A stretch of 64,000 nucleotides of DNA, taken from contig JAEURH010000004.1 of NCBI GenBank assembly GCA_016789365.1, positions 1 through 64,000 of the forward strand, written 5' to 3'. The position numbers and the translations under genes are program-made. The notes beneath the pieces are model-generated. The model did not search any database, was not told the DNA's origin, and saw only the letters and a program-made list of their open reading frames with translations. This document shows positions 41,042-48,741 of the stretch, piece by piece (within the stretch, counting starts at the first letter, position 1; each line of letters begins with the position of its first letter). Source of the stretch: Anaerolineales bacterium (GTDB lineage: Bacteria; Chloroflexota; Anaerolineae; Anaerolineales; Villigracilaceae).

Positions 41042-42376
41042 CTATTCGTTGGGAAGTGCATCTGGTAATTCATCTTCTACATTGCGGATGCGTGGGTTTG
41101 CAAAGACTATCGCACTAATTATGATAGCGGTTATGCCAGAAAGGATAAACATTAAGCCAATGCCACGCCCTGCACCTGTGCCGAGAATTTGACCAATGAA
41201 TGTAGTGGCTAATGCTCCGCCATCTTGTAGAAGTGGTTCAAAAAATTTGTCTGCCAGTGGACCTGCTGTAAGAAAAGCAATTGGCATCATAGATTGTGAA
41301 ATGGCTCCACGAACCGAAAACACTCTACCTTGAATTTCACGCGGGATTTTGGTTTGAAACACCACTTGGCTATTACCACTTGCTAACGGAACGAAGAACA
41401 TCATAATAAATATGCCAGCGCCGATGATATAAGGATTTGGCGTGATGCCAACTACGATGTAACCAAGCAATGCAAAGCAGATAAATAGAATTGTGGCGGG
41501 GATGCGACGTTTTGCTCCGCCCCACGCGCTCATTGCAATACTGCCGATTAACATGCCAATACCCATCACGGTTTGAAGTAAGCCAAGCACATTGGGTGTG
41601 AAGCGGCTGAGAATCATTGGCACAATTAACACGGCGCACCAATTTAGCAGGAAGTTAATCATGGCATAGTATAGGAGTAAACCAAATAAGCCTGTTCGTT
41701 CGCGTAAGAAGTTCCAGCCAAAGGCTATATCTTGAAATAGATTCTTTTCTTTATGCTCGGGGGTTTGTTCTGGTTGGGGAATGCGTACAAGAAGCAATGC
41801 ACCAATGGCAAAGAAAAATGTGACAAAGTCAATTAAGATGATTCCTTTGAAGCCAATAAACACAAATAATGCGCCAGCCAATACTGGAGTTAGCACTGAA
41901 CTTAACGCCTGCCCCATTTGCGTCATTCCGTTAGCACTGCCTAATTTTTCTTTCGGCACAATCATTGAAATGGAAGCCATATAGGCTGGTTCTTGAAAGG
42001 CACTCAATACAGAACCTAACGCGGCAATGATGTAAATATGCCAAATTTGTAAACCGTTTGCAATCAATAAAAGAAAAATAACAAGCGTCAATACAGCGCT
42101 ACCGATATCAGACAGCATCATAATCAGGCGGCGATTGAAACGGTCTGCAATGGAACCTGCAAATGGCAGTAATAAAATTCTTGGTAAAGAAGCCAGCAAT
42201 ATCGTAATAGCAAATGGGGTGGCTTGTTTGGTTTGGTCATAAATCCATACGCCAAGTGCAAATTGCGTTAGCCCGGAGCCAAGCATAGAAATTAATTGCC
42301 CACCCCATATTGTGAAAAATGTTTTCATATCTTTTGGGGTTTCTGAAGATGTGGCGGATGCAGTAACTGTGGTCAT
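41042..42376 (-). CDS. MFS exporter (macrolide-efflux/EntS-like)
   Basis: The 444-residue protein has 12 predicted helices and the MFS_3-type motif (GSIADRFNRRLIMMLSDIG after helix 2, and LSAFQEPAYMASISMIVPKE). These proteins usually export drugs or siderophores. Its ATG overlaps the TGA of the upstream ArsR-like gene (ATGA), so the two are translationally coupled, and the regulator probably controls the exporter. Confidence 0.88.
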   Translation of the reverse strand: MTTVTASATSSETPKDMKTFFTIWGGQLISMLGSGLTQFALGVWIYDQTKQATPFAITILLASLPRILLLPFAGSIADRFNRRLIMMLSDIGSAVLTLVIFLLLIANGLQIWHIYIIAALGSVLSAFQEPAYMASISMIVPKEKLGSANGMTQMGQALSSVLTPVLAGALFVFIGFKGIILIDFVTFFFAIGALLLVRIPQPEQTPEHKEKNLFQDIAFGWNFLRERTGLFGLLLYYAMINFLLNWCAVLIVPMILSRFTPNVLGLLQTVMGIGMLIGSIAMSAWGGAKRRIPATILFICFALLGYIVVGITPNPYIIGAGIFIMMFFVPLASGNSQVVFQTKIPREIQGRVFSVRGAISQSMMPIAFLTAGPLADKFFEPLLQDGGALATTFIGQILGTGAGRGIGLMFILSGITAIIISAIVFANPRIRNVEDELPDALPNE

Positions 42377-43002
42377 TTCTTTTTGCCTTTCTTGATAGTT
42401 TTGTCAAAATAAAAACTTGGATAAAACGCTACAGACAGCGCGTATGGCTGGTCGCTGGGTTTGGAGTTTTTATCTACCGCTTCAAACTCTTGTACTAGTT
42501 TGAGCAAGCGGCTTTGAAATTCTTCAATTCGTTTTTCGGATACATGACTAATCACACGGTTGACTATCATACGGCGGGGTTTTTCTTCTGCACCTTCTGA
42601 CAACTGAAATTGACGCGCTTGTAAACTGCGCAATAAATCATCACGAGTGGCATCAATGGTAGATGAAAGCAAAATATTGATTGATTCGTTATCACCCTCT
42701 TTTGAAAACTTAAATAAAGCAGGGTCAACTTCTAACGTATCTGCCGCGGCGGTATATGTCTTTTCTAGCATGTTGGCAACCATGCGCGTCTCTGCAACTT
42801 CAAGCAAGCCTAATTTTTCTAGGGCATTAAAGTGGTAATACAGTTTGCTAGGGGAAAGCCCTAATTTCTCTGCCACTTGTTTGACAGTGAGCGCCTGCCC
42901 TTCCATTAACTCCACAATCTGCACACGGAGTGGGTCTGCGATGGCGCGTAGCGTTTCCAAATCTGAGACGTGGTAAGTTTTTTTAGGCTGTTTCTTTTTC
43001 AT
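42373..43002 (-). CDS. ArsR-like winged-helix regulator
   Basis: The 209-residue protein has an N-terminal HTH (about 12-85: LETLRAIADPLRVQIVELM, LTVKQVAEKLGLSPSKLYYHFNALEKLGLL) and a helical C-terminal domain that could bind a ligand or dimerise. No metal-binding Cys pair is visible in the HTH. ATG 43002 with AAGGAT upstream is preferred over an upstream frame that runs through the operators. Two inverted repeats over its own promoter (43020-43057) suggest autoregulation. Confidence 0.85.
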   Translation of the reverse strand: MKKKQPKKTYHVSDLETLRAIADPLRVQIVELMEGQALTVKQVAEKLGLSPSKLYYHFNALEKLGLLEVAETRMVANMLEKTYTAAADTLEVDPALFKFSKEGDNESINILLSSTIDATRDDLLRSLQARQFQLSEGAEEKPRRMIVNRVISHVSEKRIEEFQSRLLKLVQEFEAVDKNSKPSDQPYALSVAFYPSFYFDKTIKKGKKK

Positions 43003-43019
43003 AGGAAAATATCCTTTAC

Positions 43020-43039
43020 CATTAAAATATTTTTTAATG
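43020..43039. promoter_or_regulatory. Operator candidate 1 upstream of the ArsR-like gene
   Basis: CATTAAAA-TATT-TTTTAATG, 8-bp perfect arms with 4-bp centre, just downstream of the -10 box on the minus strand. Confidence 0.5.
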
Positions 43040-43057
43040 ATAAATCGAATTTTATCA
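43038..43057. promoter_or_regulatory. Operator candidate 2 overlapping the -10 box
   Basis: TGATAAA-TCGAAT-TTTATCA, 7-bp perfect arms, directly adjacent to operator 1 and covering the -10 hexamer. Confidence 0.5.
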
Positions 43058-43076
43058 ATTAAAGGTTTTTTGTCAA
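43049..43076 (-). promoter_or_regulatory. Promoter of the ArsR-MFS operon
   Basis: TTGACA (43071-43076), a 16-bp spacer and TAAAAT (43049-43054) on the minus strand. Confidence 0.7.
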
Positions 43077-43122
43077 GAGCAAATTTAGCACCCATCTGCC
43101 AATTTACAGAAGATTGGTCAGG

Positions 43123-43128
43123 TATACT
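43123..43128 (+). promoter_or_regulatory. -10 box of the RidA gene
   Basis: TATACT within GTCAGGTATACT, the extended form also seen at glyQS, DUF433 and oppA. The gene start is 39 bases downstream. Confidence 0.5.
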
Positions 43129-43166
43129 GTGAATATCTAATTTATTTTGATTAAGGAGAAATCATC

Positions 43167-43535
43167 ATGTCTGAAAGCAAAACTGCCATCTTCCCCTCTT
43201 CTGGACCCTACTCCCCAGGCATTATCAGCGGCGGATTTTTATTTATCGCTGGTCAGGTTGGGCGCAACGCAGAAGGAGAAACTGGTGCAACGATTGAAGA
43301 ACAAACACAATACGTACTTGAAAATATACACAACGTCTTACAAGCCGCAGGCTGTGACTTTAAAGATGTGGTTAAAGTAACAACCTACATTACCAAACCT
43401 GAATATCTGCAAGCCTATAATAAAATTTACATGGAATACTTCCCTGAGCCACGCCCTGCTCGTGCGACTGTGATTGCAGGTTTGGTAGATGACAGTTTTT
43501 TGATTGAAATAGAAGCAATTGCTAAATTGCCGTAA
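43167..43535 (+). CDS. ridA: RidA/YjgF-family enamine/imine deaminase
   Basis: The 122-residue protein has the RidA pattern: GPYSPGIISGGFLFIAGQVG, EEQTQYVLENIHNVLQAAGCDFKDVVKVTTYI, and PARATVIAGL with the conserved Arg, then IEIEAIAKLP. It hydrolyses reactive enamine and imine intermediates of PLP enzymes. AAGGAG lies 8 bases before the ATG. Confidence 0.93.
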   Translation: MSESKTAIFPSSGPYSPGIISGGFLFIAGQVGRNAEGETGATIEEQTQYVLENIHNVLQAAGCDFKDVVKVTTYITKPEYLQAYNKIYMEYFPEPRPARATVIAGLVDDSFLIEIEAIAKLP

Positions 43536-43566
43536 TATTTCTATAAATCTTGACTGATTTGAAAAT

Positions 43567-43572
43567 GGTATA
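43567..43572 (+). promoter_or_regulatory. -10 box six bases before the 65-residue gene
   Basis: TATACT followed by TAAGAT and then ATG 43579 or so at the start of the 65-residue gene; the spacing suggests a leaderless transcript. Confidence 0.45.
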
Positions 43573-43580
43573 CTTAAGAT

Positions 43581-43778
43581 ATGCAACGTGAAATTCAAAT
43601 CAAAAAGATTGTTAAGAAAGGCAAAATGACCGATAAGAAAACAGACTCTATTTATTGGAGGAGTCTATCTTATTCTGCTCGGCTCGCTGCATTAGAAGAA
43701 ATTCGACGAGAATATCATCTTTGGAGATACGGTGCTGAACCAAGATTTCAAAGAGTTTATACAATCGTTAAACGATAA
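43581..43778 (+). CDS. Small basic protein, partner of the following nucleotidyltransferase
   Basis: The 65-residue protein ends SARLAALEEIRREYHLWRYGAEPRFQRVYTIVKR, a conserved helix and tail that I associate with small genes placed immediately before a DUF6036-type nucleotidyltransferase. It overlaps the next gene by 47 bp in a different frame, which implies strong coupling. By analogy with two-gene toxin-antitoxin loci it may be the antitoxin or a substrate-recruiting partner; this is inference. No ribosome site is present, but a -10 box lies just upstream. Confidence 0.7.
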   Translation: MQREIQIKKIVKKGKMTDKKTDSIYWRSLSYSARLAALEEIRREYHLWRYGAEPRFQRVYTIVKR

Positions 43779-44169
43779 CGAAGTTAAATATCTTGTCGTT
43801 GGTGGTTATGCAGTTGCACTGCATGGCTATCCACGTTATACAAAAGATATGGATATTTGGGTGGATATGTCTGCTGAAAATGCAGAAAAAATACTAAAGG
43901 CACTTGATGCATTTGGCTTTGGCTCATTAGGTATTGAAGCATCTGAATTCACAATAGAAAATCAGATGCTTCAATTAGGTAACCCACCAGGGCGAATTGA
44001 TCTGCTAACAACTTTGCCTGGCGTTGAATTTTCAGAGTGTTATTCATCTCGTACTATTATAGAAGTAGATGGGGTTTCAGTTAACTTTATTGACCTTGAA
44101 AACCTAAAGAAAAATAAAAAAGCCACTGGGAGACATCAAGATTTGGCAGATATTGAAAATTTGGAATAA
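43732..44169 (+). CDS. Nucleotidyltransferase-fold protein (DUF6036-like)
   Basis: The 145-residue protein has the minimal nucleotidyltransferase pattern: LVVGGYAVALHGYPRYTKDMDIWVD (GG plus two Asp, residues 21-45) and a later GRIDLLTTLPGV with the third Asp. A GTG start at 43732 is preceded by GGAG at 6 bases inside the upstream gene. It forms a unit with the 65-residue gene and is a candidate AMP/NMP-transferase toxin. It is distinct from the longer one at 266-940. Confidence 0.78.
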   Translation: MLNQDFKEFIQSLNDNEVKYLVVGGYAVALHGYPRYTKDMDIWVDMSAENAEKILKALDAFGFGSLGIEASEFTIENQMLQLGNPPGRIDLLTTLPGVEFSECYSSRTIIEVDGVSVNFIDLENLKKNKKATGRHQDLADIENLE

Positions 44170-44171
44170 GT

Positions 44172-44816
44172 CTATTCTTTCAACATTCCTTTTTGTGCCA
44201 CAATTGCCACAGCCGCCGCTCTCGAATCCACTCCAAATTTTTGATAAATACTTTGCAAATGGGCTTTGACAGTTCTTTCCGTGATCCCTAATTTATAAGC
44301 AATCTCTTTATTTCTTTCTCCAAGGGATGCAAGTTGCAAAACTTCTAACTCACGTTCTGTCAGAATAGATTCTGTTTGAGTTGCAGCTTCTTTTTTTACT
44401 GAAGTTTTAGAAGATAACACACGCGCCAAAATCTCAGGCTTTAATAAAGTCTCACCTTTTGCGGCGGCGTGAATCGTGTCAATTAAATTTTCGCGGCTTG
44501 AGTCTTTGAGCAAATATCCGCGCGCACCAGATTGCAAACCGCGAATCATCAAATCATCTTCGTTGTAGGTCGTGAGAATCACAATCGCGATTTCAGGATA
44601 ATCTTTTCGCAAATGTTCAATCGCAGTGATGCCATCCATGCGCGGCATTTGCAAATCCATCAGAATCACTTGGGGATTCAATTTCTTTACCAGTTCCAAA
44701 CATTCCGCACCATCTTTCGCTTCACCGACTAATTCGATACCATCTGCGGTTTCGAGAATCAACCGCAATCCCTCGCGGACAATTAAATGGTCATCTGTAA
44801 TCATTACGCGAATCAT
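44172..44816 (-). CDS. NarL/FixJ-type response regulator
   Basis: The 214-residue regulator has a receiver domain (VMITDDHLIVREGLRLIL, phospho-acceptor in VILMDLQMPRMDGITA, ILTTYN, LLKDSS) and a C-terminal LuxR-type HTH (LTERELEVLQLASLGERNKEIAYKLGITERTVKAHLQSIYQKFGV). It overlaps the kinase gene by 4 bp. The palindrome at 46047-46064 near the kinase promoter is a candidate binding site. Confidence 0.93.
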   Translation of the reverse strand: MIRVMITDDHLIVREGLRLILETADGIELVGEAKDGAECLELVKKLNPQVILMDLQMPRMDGITAIEHLRKDYPEIAIVILTTYNEDDLMIRGLQSGARGYLLKDSSRENLIDTIHAAAKGETLLKPEILARVLSSKTSVKKEAATQTESILTERELEVLQLASLGERNKEIAYKLGITERTVKAHLQSIYQKFGVDSRAAAVAIVAQKGMLKE

Positions 44817-46012
44817 TTTGCACCTTCAATGCTGAAAAGAATCCGTGTGCCGTTTTGATTTGATTGAATCTCAAGTTTTCCATTTGATAATCTTGCACGT
44901 TCACGAATTCCTAACAAACCATAATGCCCACTTGATTCTTGAGTCACATCAAAACCTTTGCCATCATCTTGAATTTCTAATTCAAGTTTTTCCTTTTGGA
45001 TAACAAATTTCACTTTTACATTTTTTGCTTGAGCATGTTTTGTGATATTTGCTAGCGATTCATTCAAGATACTAACTGCATGATTCGTGACTTCATTTGA
45101 AAATTGATTTTCAGTGATAGAAATTTCCAAGTCACATGGAATGCCTGTGGCTTGTGTAAAACGATTCACTTTTTCTTGAATCAATTCAGAAAGATTGCCA
45201 GATGCTGATCTCAAATCGTCAATTGCGGCGCGTGATTCAGATAAAGTAGCTCTTGCCCGAAGCAGAGCCTGCTCCACGATGGAAGAGGCGCGTTCTTTTC
45301 TGTCCGATGAAAGATGTGCTTTGACAGCTTCCAACTGCAAAACGAGTCCAGCCACACCTTGTGCCAATGTGTCATGTAATTCTCTCGCCATGCGTTGACG
45401 TTCATTCTGCAAAGTCAATGATTCAATTTTGGCATTATATGCCGCAAGTTTTGCATTTGCACTTTCAAGACTCTCTGCTAAATCCATGGCTTTCTCGCGC
45501 TCAGCAATTTGCTGATTGAAAAGAATCATAATCAACATGATTGCGCCGCCGTTGATGAACAATCCGCTTAGAGATGGAATTAAATTTTCACGCTCATTAA
45601 GCAAGAAAATTAAAACAAATGCCAGCAAAGTAAAAAATCCACCAATAAAAAAAGACTTACGCGAATTTCCCCACCAGCCCAATGTTTCACCGACAATACA
45701 AATTATCACCGACTCAAACAGTGAAATATTGATGTCAAATATTCCGCGTGTGATGATAGCAATGGCAATGATTAATAAAGCCTGTGTAATGTAATAAAAA
45801 ATCCACCAACGCTTACTTTTTGAAATTCTACTGTTAATCCAATACAGCCCAATATGCAAAATACAAACCGCTAATAACAAACTTGTAAAAAACACATCGC
45901 CAATTTGAAATAAGTAAGTAGCAGTAAGAATCGCCAAATACCCAAGTAAAGCGGTGATGAAAATATATAACGAATAAGTAGATACGTCTCTGTTGTTTTG
46001 ATTTGATTCCAT
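44813..46012 (-). CDS. Membrane histidine kinase, HisKA_3 (NarX/LiaS) class
   Basis: The 399-residue kinase has about six membrane helices (residues 15-170), a coiled segment, the HisKA_3 motif with the phospho-accepting His (RQRMARELHDTLAQGVAGLVLQ, about 207-228) and an HATPase domain (IQDDGKGFD, HYGLLGIRERARL). With its very short external loops it probably senses within the membrane. It is divergent from the Lnt-like gene at 46145 and coupled to its regulator. Confidence 0.9.
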   Translation of the reverse strand: MESNQNNRDVSTYSLYIFITALLGYLAILTATYLFQIGDVFFTSLLLAVCILHIGLYWINSRISKSKRWWIFYYITQALLIIAIAIITRGIFDINISLFESVIICIVGETLGWWGNSRKSFFIGGFFTLLAFVLIFLLNERENLIPSLSGLFINGGAIMLIMILFNQQIAEREKAMDLAESLESANAKLAAYNAKIESLTLQNERQRMARELHDTLAQGVAGLVLQLEAVKAHLSSDRKERASSIVEQALLRARATLSESRAAIDDLRSASGNLSELIQEKVNRFTQATGIPCDLEISITENQFSNEVTNHAVSILNESLANITKHAQAKNVKVKFVIQKEKLELEIQDDGKGFDVTQESSGHYGLLGIRERARLSNGKLEIQSNQNGTRILFSIEGAK

Positions 46013-46018
46013 GAATTG

Positions 46019-46024
46019 ATTTTA
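46019..46024 (-). promoter_or_regulatory. -10 box six bases before the kinase start
   Basis: TAAAAT on the minus strand, six bases before ATG 46012. No ribosome site is visible, so the transcript may be leaderless. Confidence 0.4.
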
Positions 46025-46046
46025 CTTTACACCAGCAAAACGCCAT

Positions 46047-46064
46047 ATTGTCCATTTGGACAAT
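46047..46064. promoter_or_regulatory. 18-bp palindrome in the kinase / Lnt-like divergent region
   Basis: ATTGTCCA-TT-TGGACAAT has perfect 8-bp arms. It sits about 35 bases upstream of the kinase start and about 80 upstream of the Lnt-like gene, a position suited to dual control. GTCC-GGAC half-sites resemble those bound by LiaR/NarL-family regulators. Confidence 0.5.
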
Positions 46065-46144
46065 GTACTATTTAGAACAAAAAGGACGATGTTTAACGAA
46101 GTGGAAAGCAATACACTAAGAAAAAAAATAAAACAGGAGAAAAA

Positions 46145-47620
46145 ATGAACAACAAAAACCTTCGTTACCTTTGGCTCGTTATCGCCGCCGTACTCGGCTT
46201 ATTTATCGGCAGTAAATGGAACATCCCTCTCGCCGCATGGATTGCCCCCATCTTCTCACTTCGCTTCTTCCGCGAAAGTGAAAAAGCAGGTCGCAACTTT
46301 CTTTTACTATGGCTCGCCTCATCCATCCCCACCATCATCTCATGGCAAGGCGCAACCTTCATGTCAAAAATTCATCCCGCCGCCGAAGCCTCGTTTTTCT
46401 TTTTACTTACACCTATCAGTTTAATTCCATACGTCATTGACAGAATGTATTATCGTCGTTTTAGTTCAAGCGCATGGCTCACATTCATTTTCCCAATCGC
46501 AGTCACCGCTATGGATTTCTTTTCATCCACTGGCACACCGTTTGGCACATTCGGTGCCGCCGCATATTCACAACGCGATTTTCTTGCAGTCATGCAAATT
46601 GCATCAGTCACAGGTTTATGGGGAATTACATTTTTGATTAACTGGTTTGCAAGTTTGATGAATCACCTTTGGGATAATGGATTCAAATTCACACGCCTCT
46701 CTCTGACTTTTGCTGGGGTGCTGACCCTCATCATTGGATTTGGCTTCATCCGCACTCTGCTCCCGACTCAACCTGAGCATACAGCCGTCATTGCAGGTTT
46801 TTCTCTCCCGAATGGAAAACTGTCAGAAACTATGACCCAACTTCAAAGTGGAGATGAAGCGGGTTTTCGTCAAAGTGTTGATGAATTGCACGCACAGCAA
46901 TTAAATCAAATCATCAAACTTGCAGATGAAGGTGCAAATATTGTTTCATTGCAAGAAGGTGCAGGCTTTGGTTTGACCGACCAAGTTGAAAAATTAATTG
47001 CCGATGCTTCAGCCATTGCTCAAGAAAAAAATATTTATATTGTGCTACCAACATTTGATTTAGGAAAAACACCTGCTGAAAATAAAGTTCACATCATTGA
47101 CCCAAGTGGTGCAGTCGTTTTGACTCATACAAAATATGGTGGCAATGATTTTGAAGGCACACTCAAAGGCGATGGCATTTTACAAAGTGTTGATACACCT
47201 TACGGAAAAATCAGCGCCGTGATTTGTTGGGATGCAGATTTTCCAAACGTCATCAAACAAGCAGGCGAACAAAATATTGATTTACTTTTCATTCCATCGC
47301 AAGATTGGGTTGAAGTGAGAGATATTCATGCAGGTATGTCTGTCTTCCGCGCCATTGAAAATGGTATGACCATTTTTAGACAAACGGGTCAAGGCGTATC
47401 GAATGTCAATGATGCGTATGGAAATCAATACAACCGCGTTGACTCATTTGAAAATGAAACCGAAGGCTTTGCTTCTATTCAAATAGTCGAAACACCAATT
47501 GGCTCTGTGAATACGTTATATCCATCACTCGGAGATTTTCTCGGCAACTTCATGCAAATTGGTTTATTAGGTTTAGTGATTGGCTTATGGTTAACTAGAA
47601 AAAAGAAAGTGCTGGCATAA
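46145..47620 (+). CDS. Apolipoprotein N-acyltransferase-like membrane protein (CN-hydrolase domain)
   Basis: The 491-residue protein has an N-terminal membrane block of about six helices (1-215), then a carbon-nitrogen hydrolase domain (about 225-455) with the catalytic triad Glu (VSLQEGAGF), Lys (LTHTKYGG) and Cys (AVICWDADFP), and a final membrane helix. This is the Lnt layout. Chloroflexota are usually described as lacking a classical outer membrane, so the acceptor may be a lipoprotein on a single membrane or a different amine. CAGGAG precedes the ATG. Confidence 0.82.
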   Translation: MNNKNLRYLWLVIAAVLGLFIGSKWNIPLAAWIAPIFSLRFFRESEKAGRNFLLLWLASSIPTIISWQGATFMSKIHPAAEASFFFLLTPISLIPYVIDRMYYRRFSSSAWLTFIFPIAVTAMDFFSSTGTPFGTFGAAAYSQRDFLAVMQIASVTGLWGITFLINWFASLMNHLWDNGFKFTRLSLTFAGVLTLIIGFGFIRTLLPTQPEHTAVIAGFSLPNGKLSETMTQLQSGDEAGFRQSVDELHAQQLNQIIKLADEGANIVSLQEGAGFGLTDQVEKLIADASAIAQEKNIYIVLPTFDLGKTPAENKVHIIDPSGAVVLTHTKYGGNDFEGTLKGDGILQSVDTPYGKISAVICWDADFPNVIKQAGEQNIDLLFIPSQDWVEVRDIHAGMSVFRAIENGMTIFRQTGQGVSNVNDAYGNQYNRVDSFENETEGFASIQIVETPIGSVNTLYPSLGDFLGNFMQIGLLGLVIGLWLTRKKKVLA

Positions 47621-47625
47621 TATAT

Positions 47626-47658
47626 AGGTGACAGTCACTTTGCAAATGACTGTCACCT
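47626..47658 (+). terminator. Hairpin after the Lnt-like gene
   Basis: A 12-bp perfect stem (AGGTGACAGTCA / TGACTGTCACCT) with a 9-nt loop. The AGTGACTGTCACC type of sequence is also a dispersed repeat in environmental genomes (recollection); TTATTGTAT follows, so it is a weak terminator at best. Confidence 0.55.
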
Positions 47659-47677
47659 TATTGTATAAAAGGAAATT

Positions 47678-48706
47678 ATGAAATACTCACTCCGAACCTA
47701 CCAACCTACTGATGCACAAAATGTTGTTAAGATGTTAAACACAAATCGTCAAAATCCGCGCGCGGTGGTGGATGGTGCAGGAAATATTCGCTTGATTCGA
47801 TATGTTCCATTTTCATCTAGCAAAGTTGTGGTTGAAGATAAACAAAAAAACGTCGTCGGGTATGCCTATGTTGCAGATAAAGAAAACAGTTTCGTATTTG
47901 AAACGGGAGGCGGTGTTCACCCTGCCCATTGGAATGCTGGCGTTGGGTCTATGCTCGTGGAATGGGCAAAAGATGAATCAACAAGGTTAATCAAAAATGC
48001 ACCAAAATCTTTGAATGCATTAAGAGCCGTTTTACAAGTAAACATTTTTGAAACTGAACACGAAGCCATCAAACTTTTTGAAAACGAACGTTTCAAAAAA
48101 GTTCGAACATGGGCACATTATGAAATGGAATTAAAAAATGAATTTGAAATTTCAAACAAAATCAGAATTCGTGAATTTGATTTAGAAAGTGACGACGATT
48201 GGGAATTGCTCAACCCTGTGCAAGATGCCGCATTTATGCAACATTGGGGCGCGTATTCTTTTTCGCCCAATGAATCTTATGCGCTGGAAACAGATGAATC
48301 TGGCTCTGAACCAGCAAAACAAATTGAAAATGAAATTGAGCCTGTTTTAGACTCTTCATATTCCAATGCACCAGATTATTGTTTTATAGCATTTATCAAC
48401 AACGAAGTGGCTGGTGGAATTTTATGCAATGCAAAATTAGTTGAGTTTCAAAACACAGGTCGCGTGGGTAGTGTGTTTGTGCATCCAAAATTTCATCGCA
48501 AAGGCGTTGGCAAAAATTTAATGCACGCCGCTTTCAATGCCTTTTATAAAAATGGGGTGAAGCGCGTCATTTTAGATACCGACTCGCAAAGTTTTACCGA
48601 CTCGGCAAAATTTTATACAAGTTTTGGGATGAAAATCTATCGCTACGAATTTTTATACGAAAAAGAAATTCGGGCTGGTAAAGAGATTCGAAGGTTAACA
48701 AAATAA
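47678..48706 (+). CDS. Tandem GNAT N-acetyltransferase
   Basis: The 342-residue protein contains two GNAT-like halves. The first (about 1-155) is degenerate, though GVHPAHWNAGVGSMLVEWA keeps the acetyl-CoA loop shape. The second (about 165-335) has a good motif A (GSVFVHPKFHRKGVGKNLMHAAFNAF). The acceptor is unknown. A ribosome site (AAGGAA) precedes ATG 47678. Confidence 0.82.
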   Translation: MKYSLRTYQPTDAQNVVKMLNTNRQNPRAVVDGAGNIRLIRYVPFSSSKVVVEDKQKNVVGYAYVADKENSFVFETGGGVHPAHWNAGVGSMLVEWAKDESTRLIKNAPKSLNALRAVLQVNIFETEHEAIKLFENERFKKVRTWAHYEMELKNEFEISNKIRIREFDLESDDDWELLNPVQDAAFMQHWGAYSFSPNESYALETDESGSEPAKQIENEIEPVLDSSYSNAPDYCFIAFINNEVAGGILCNAKLVEFQNTGRVGSVFVHPKFHRKGVGKNLMHAAFNAFYKNGVKRVILDTDSQSFTDSAKFYTSFGMKIYRYEFLYEKEIRAGKEIRRLTK

Positions 48707-48738
48707 AACTCAGAGGTCTTAAAGACTTCTGAGTTTTT
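48707..48738. terminator. Bidirectional terminator between GNAT and DEAD-box genes
   Basis: AACTCAGAGGTCTT / AAGACTTCTGAGTT, a 14-bp stem with one G-T pair, with A and T runs on both sides. Confidence 0.85.
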
Positions 48739-48741
48739 TCA

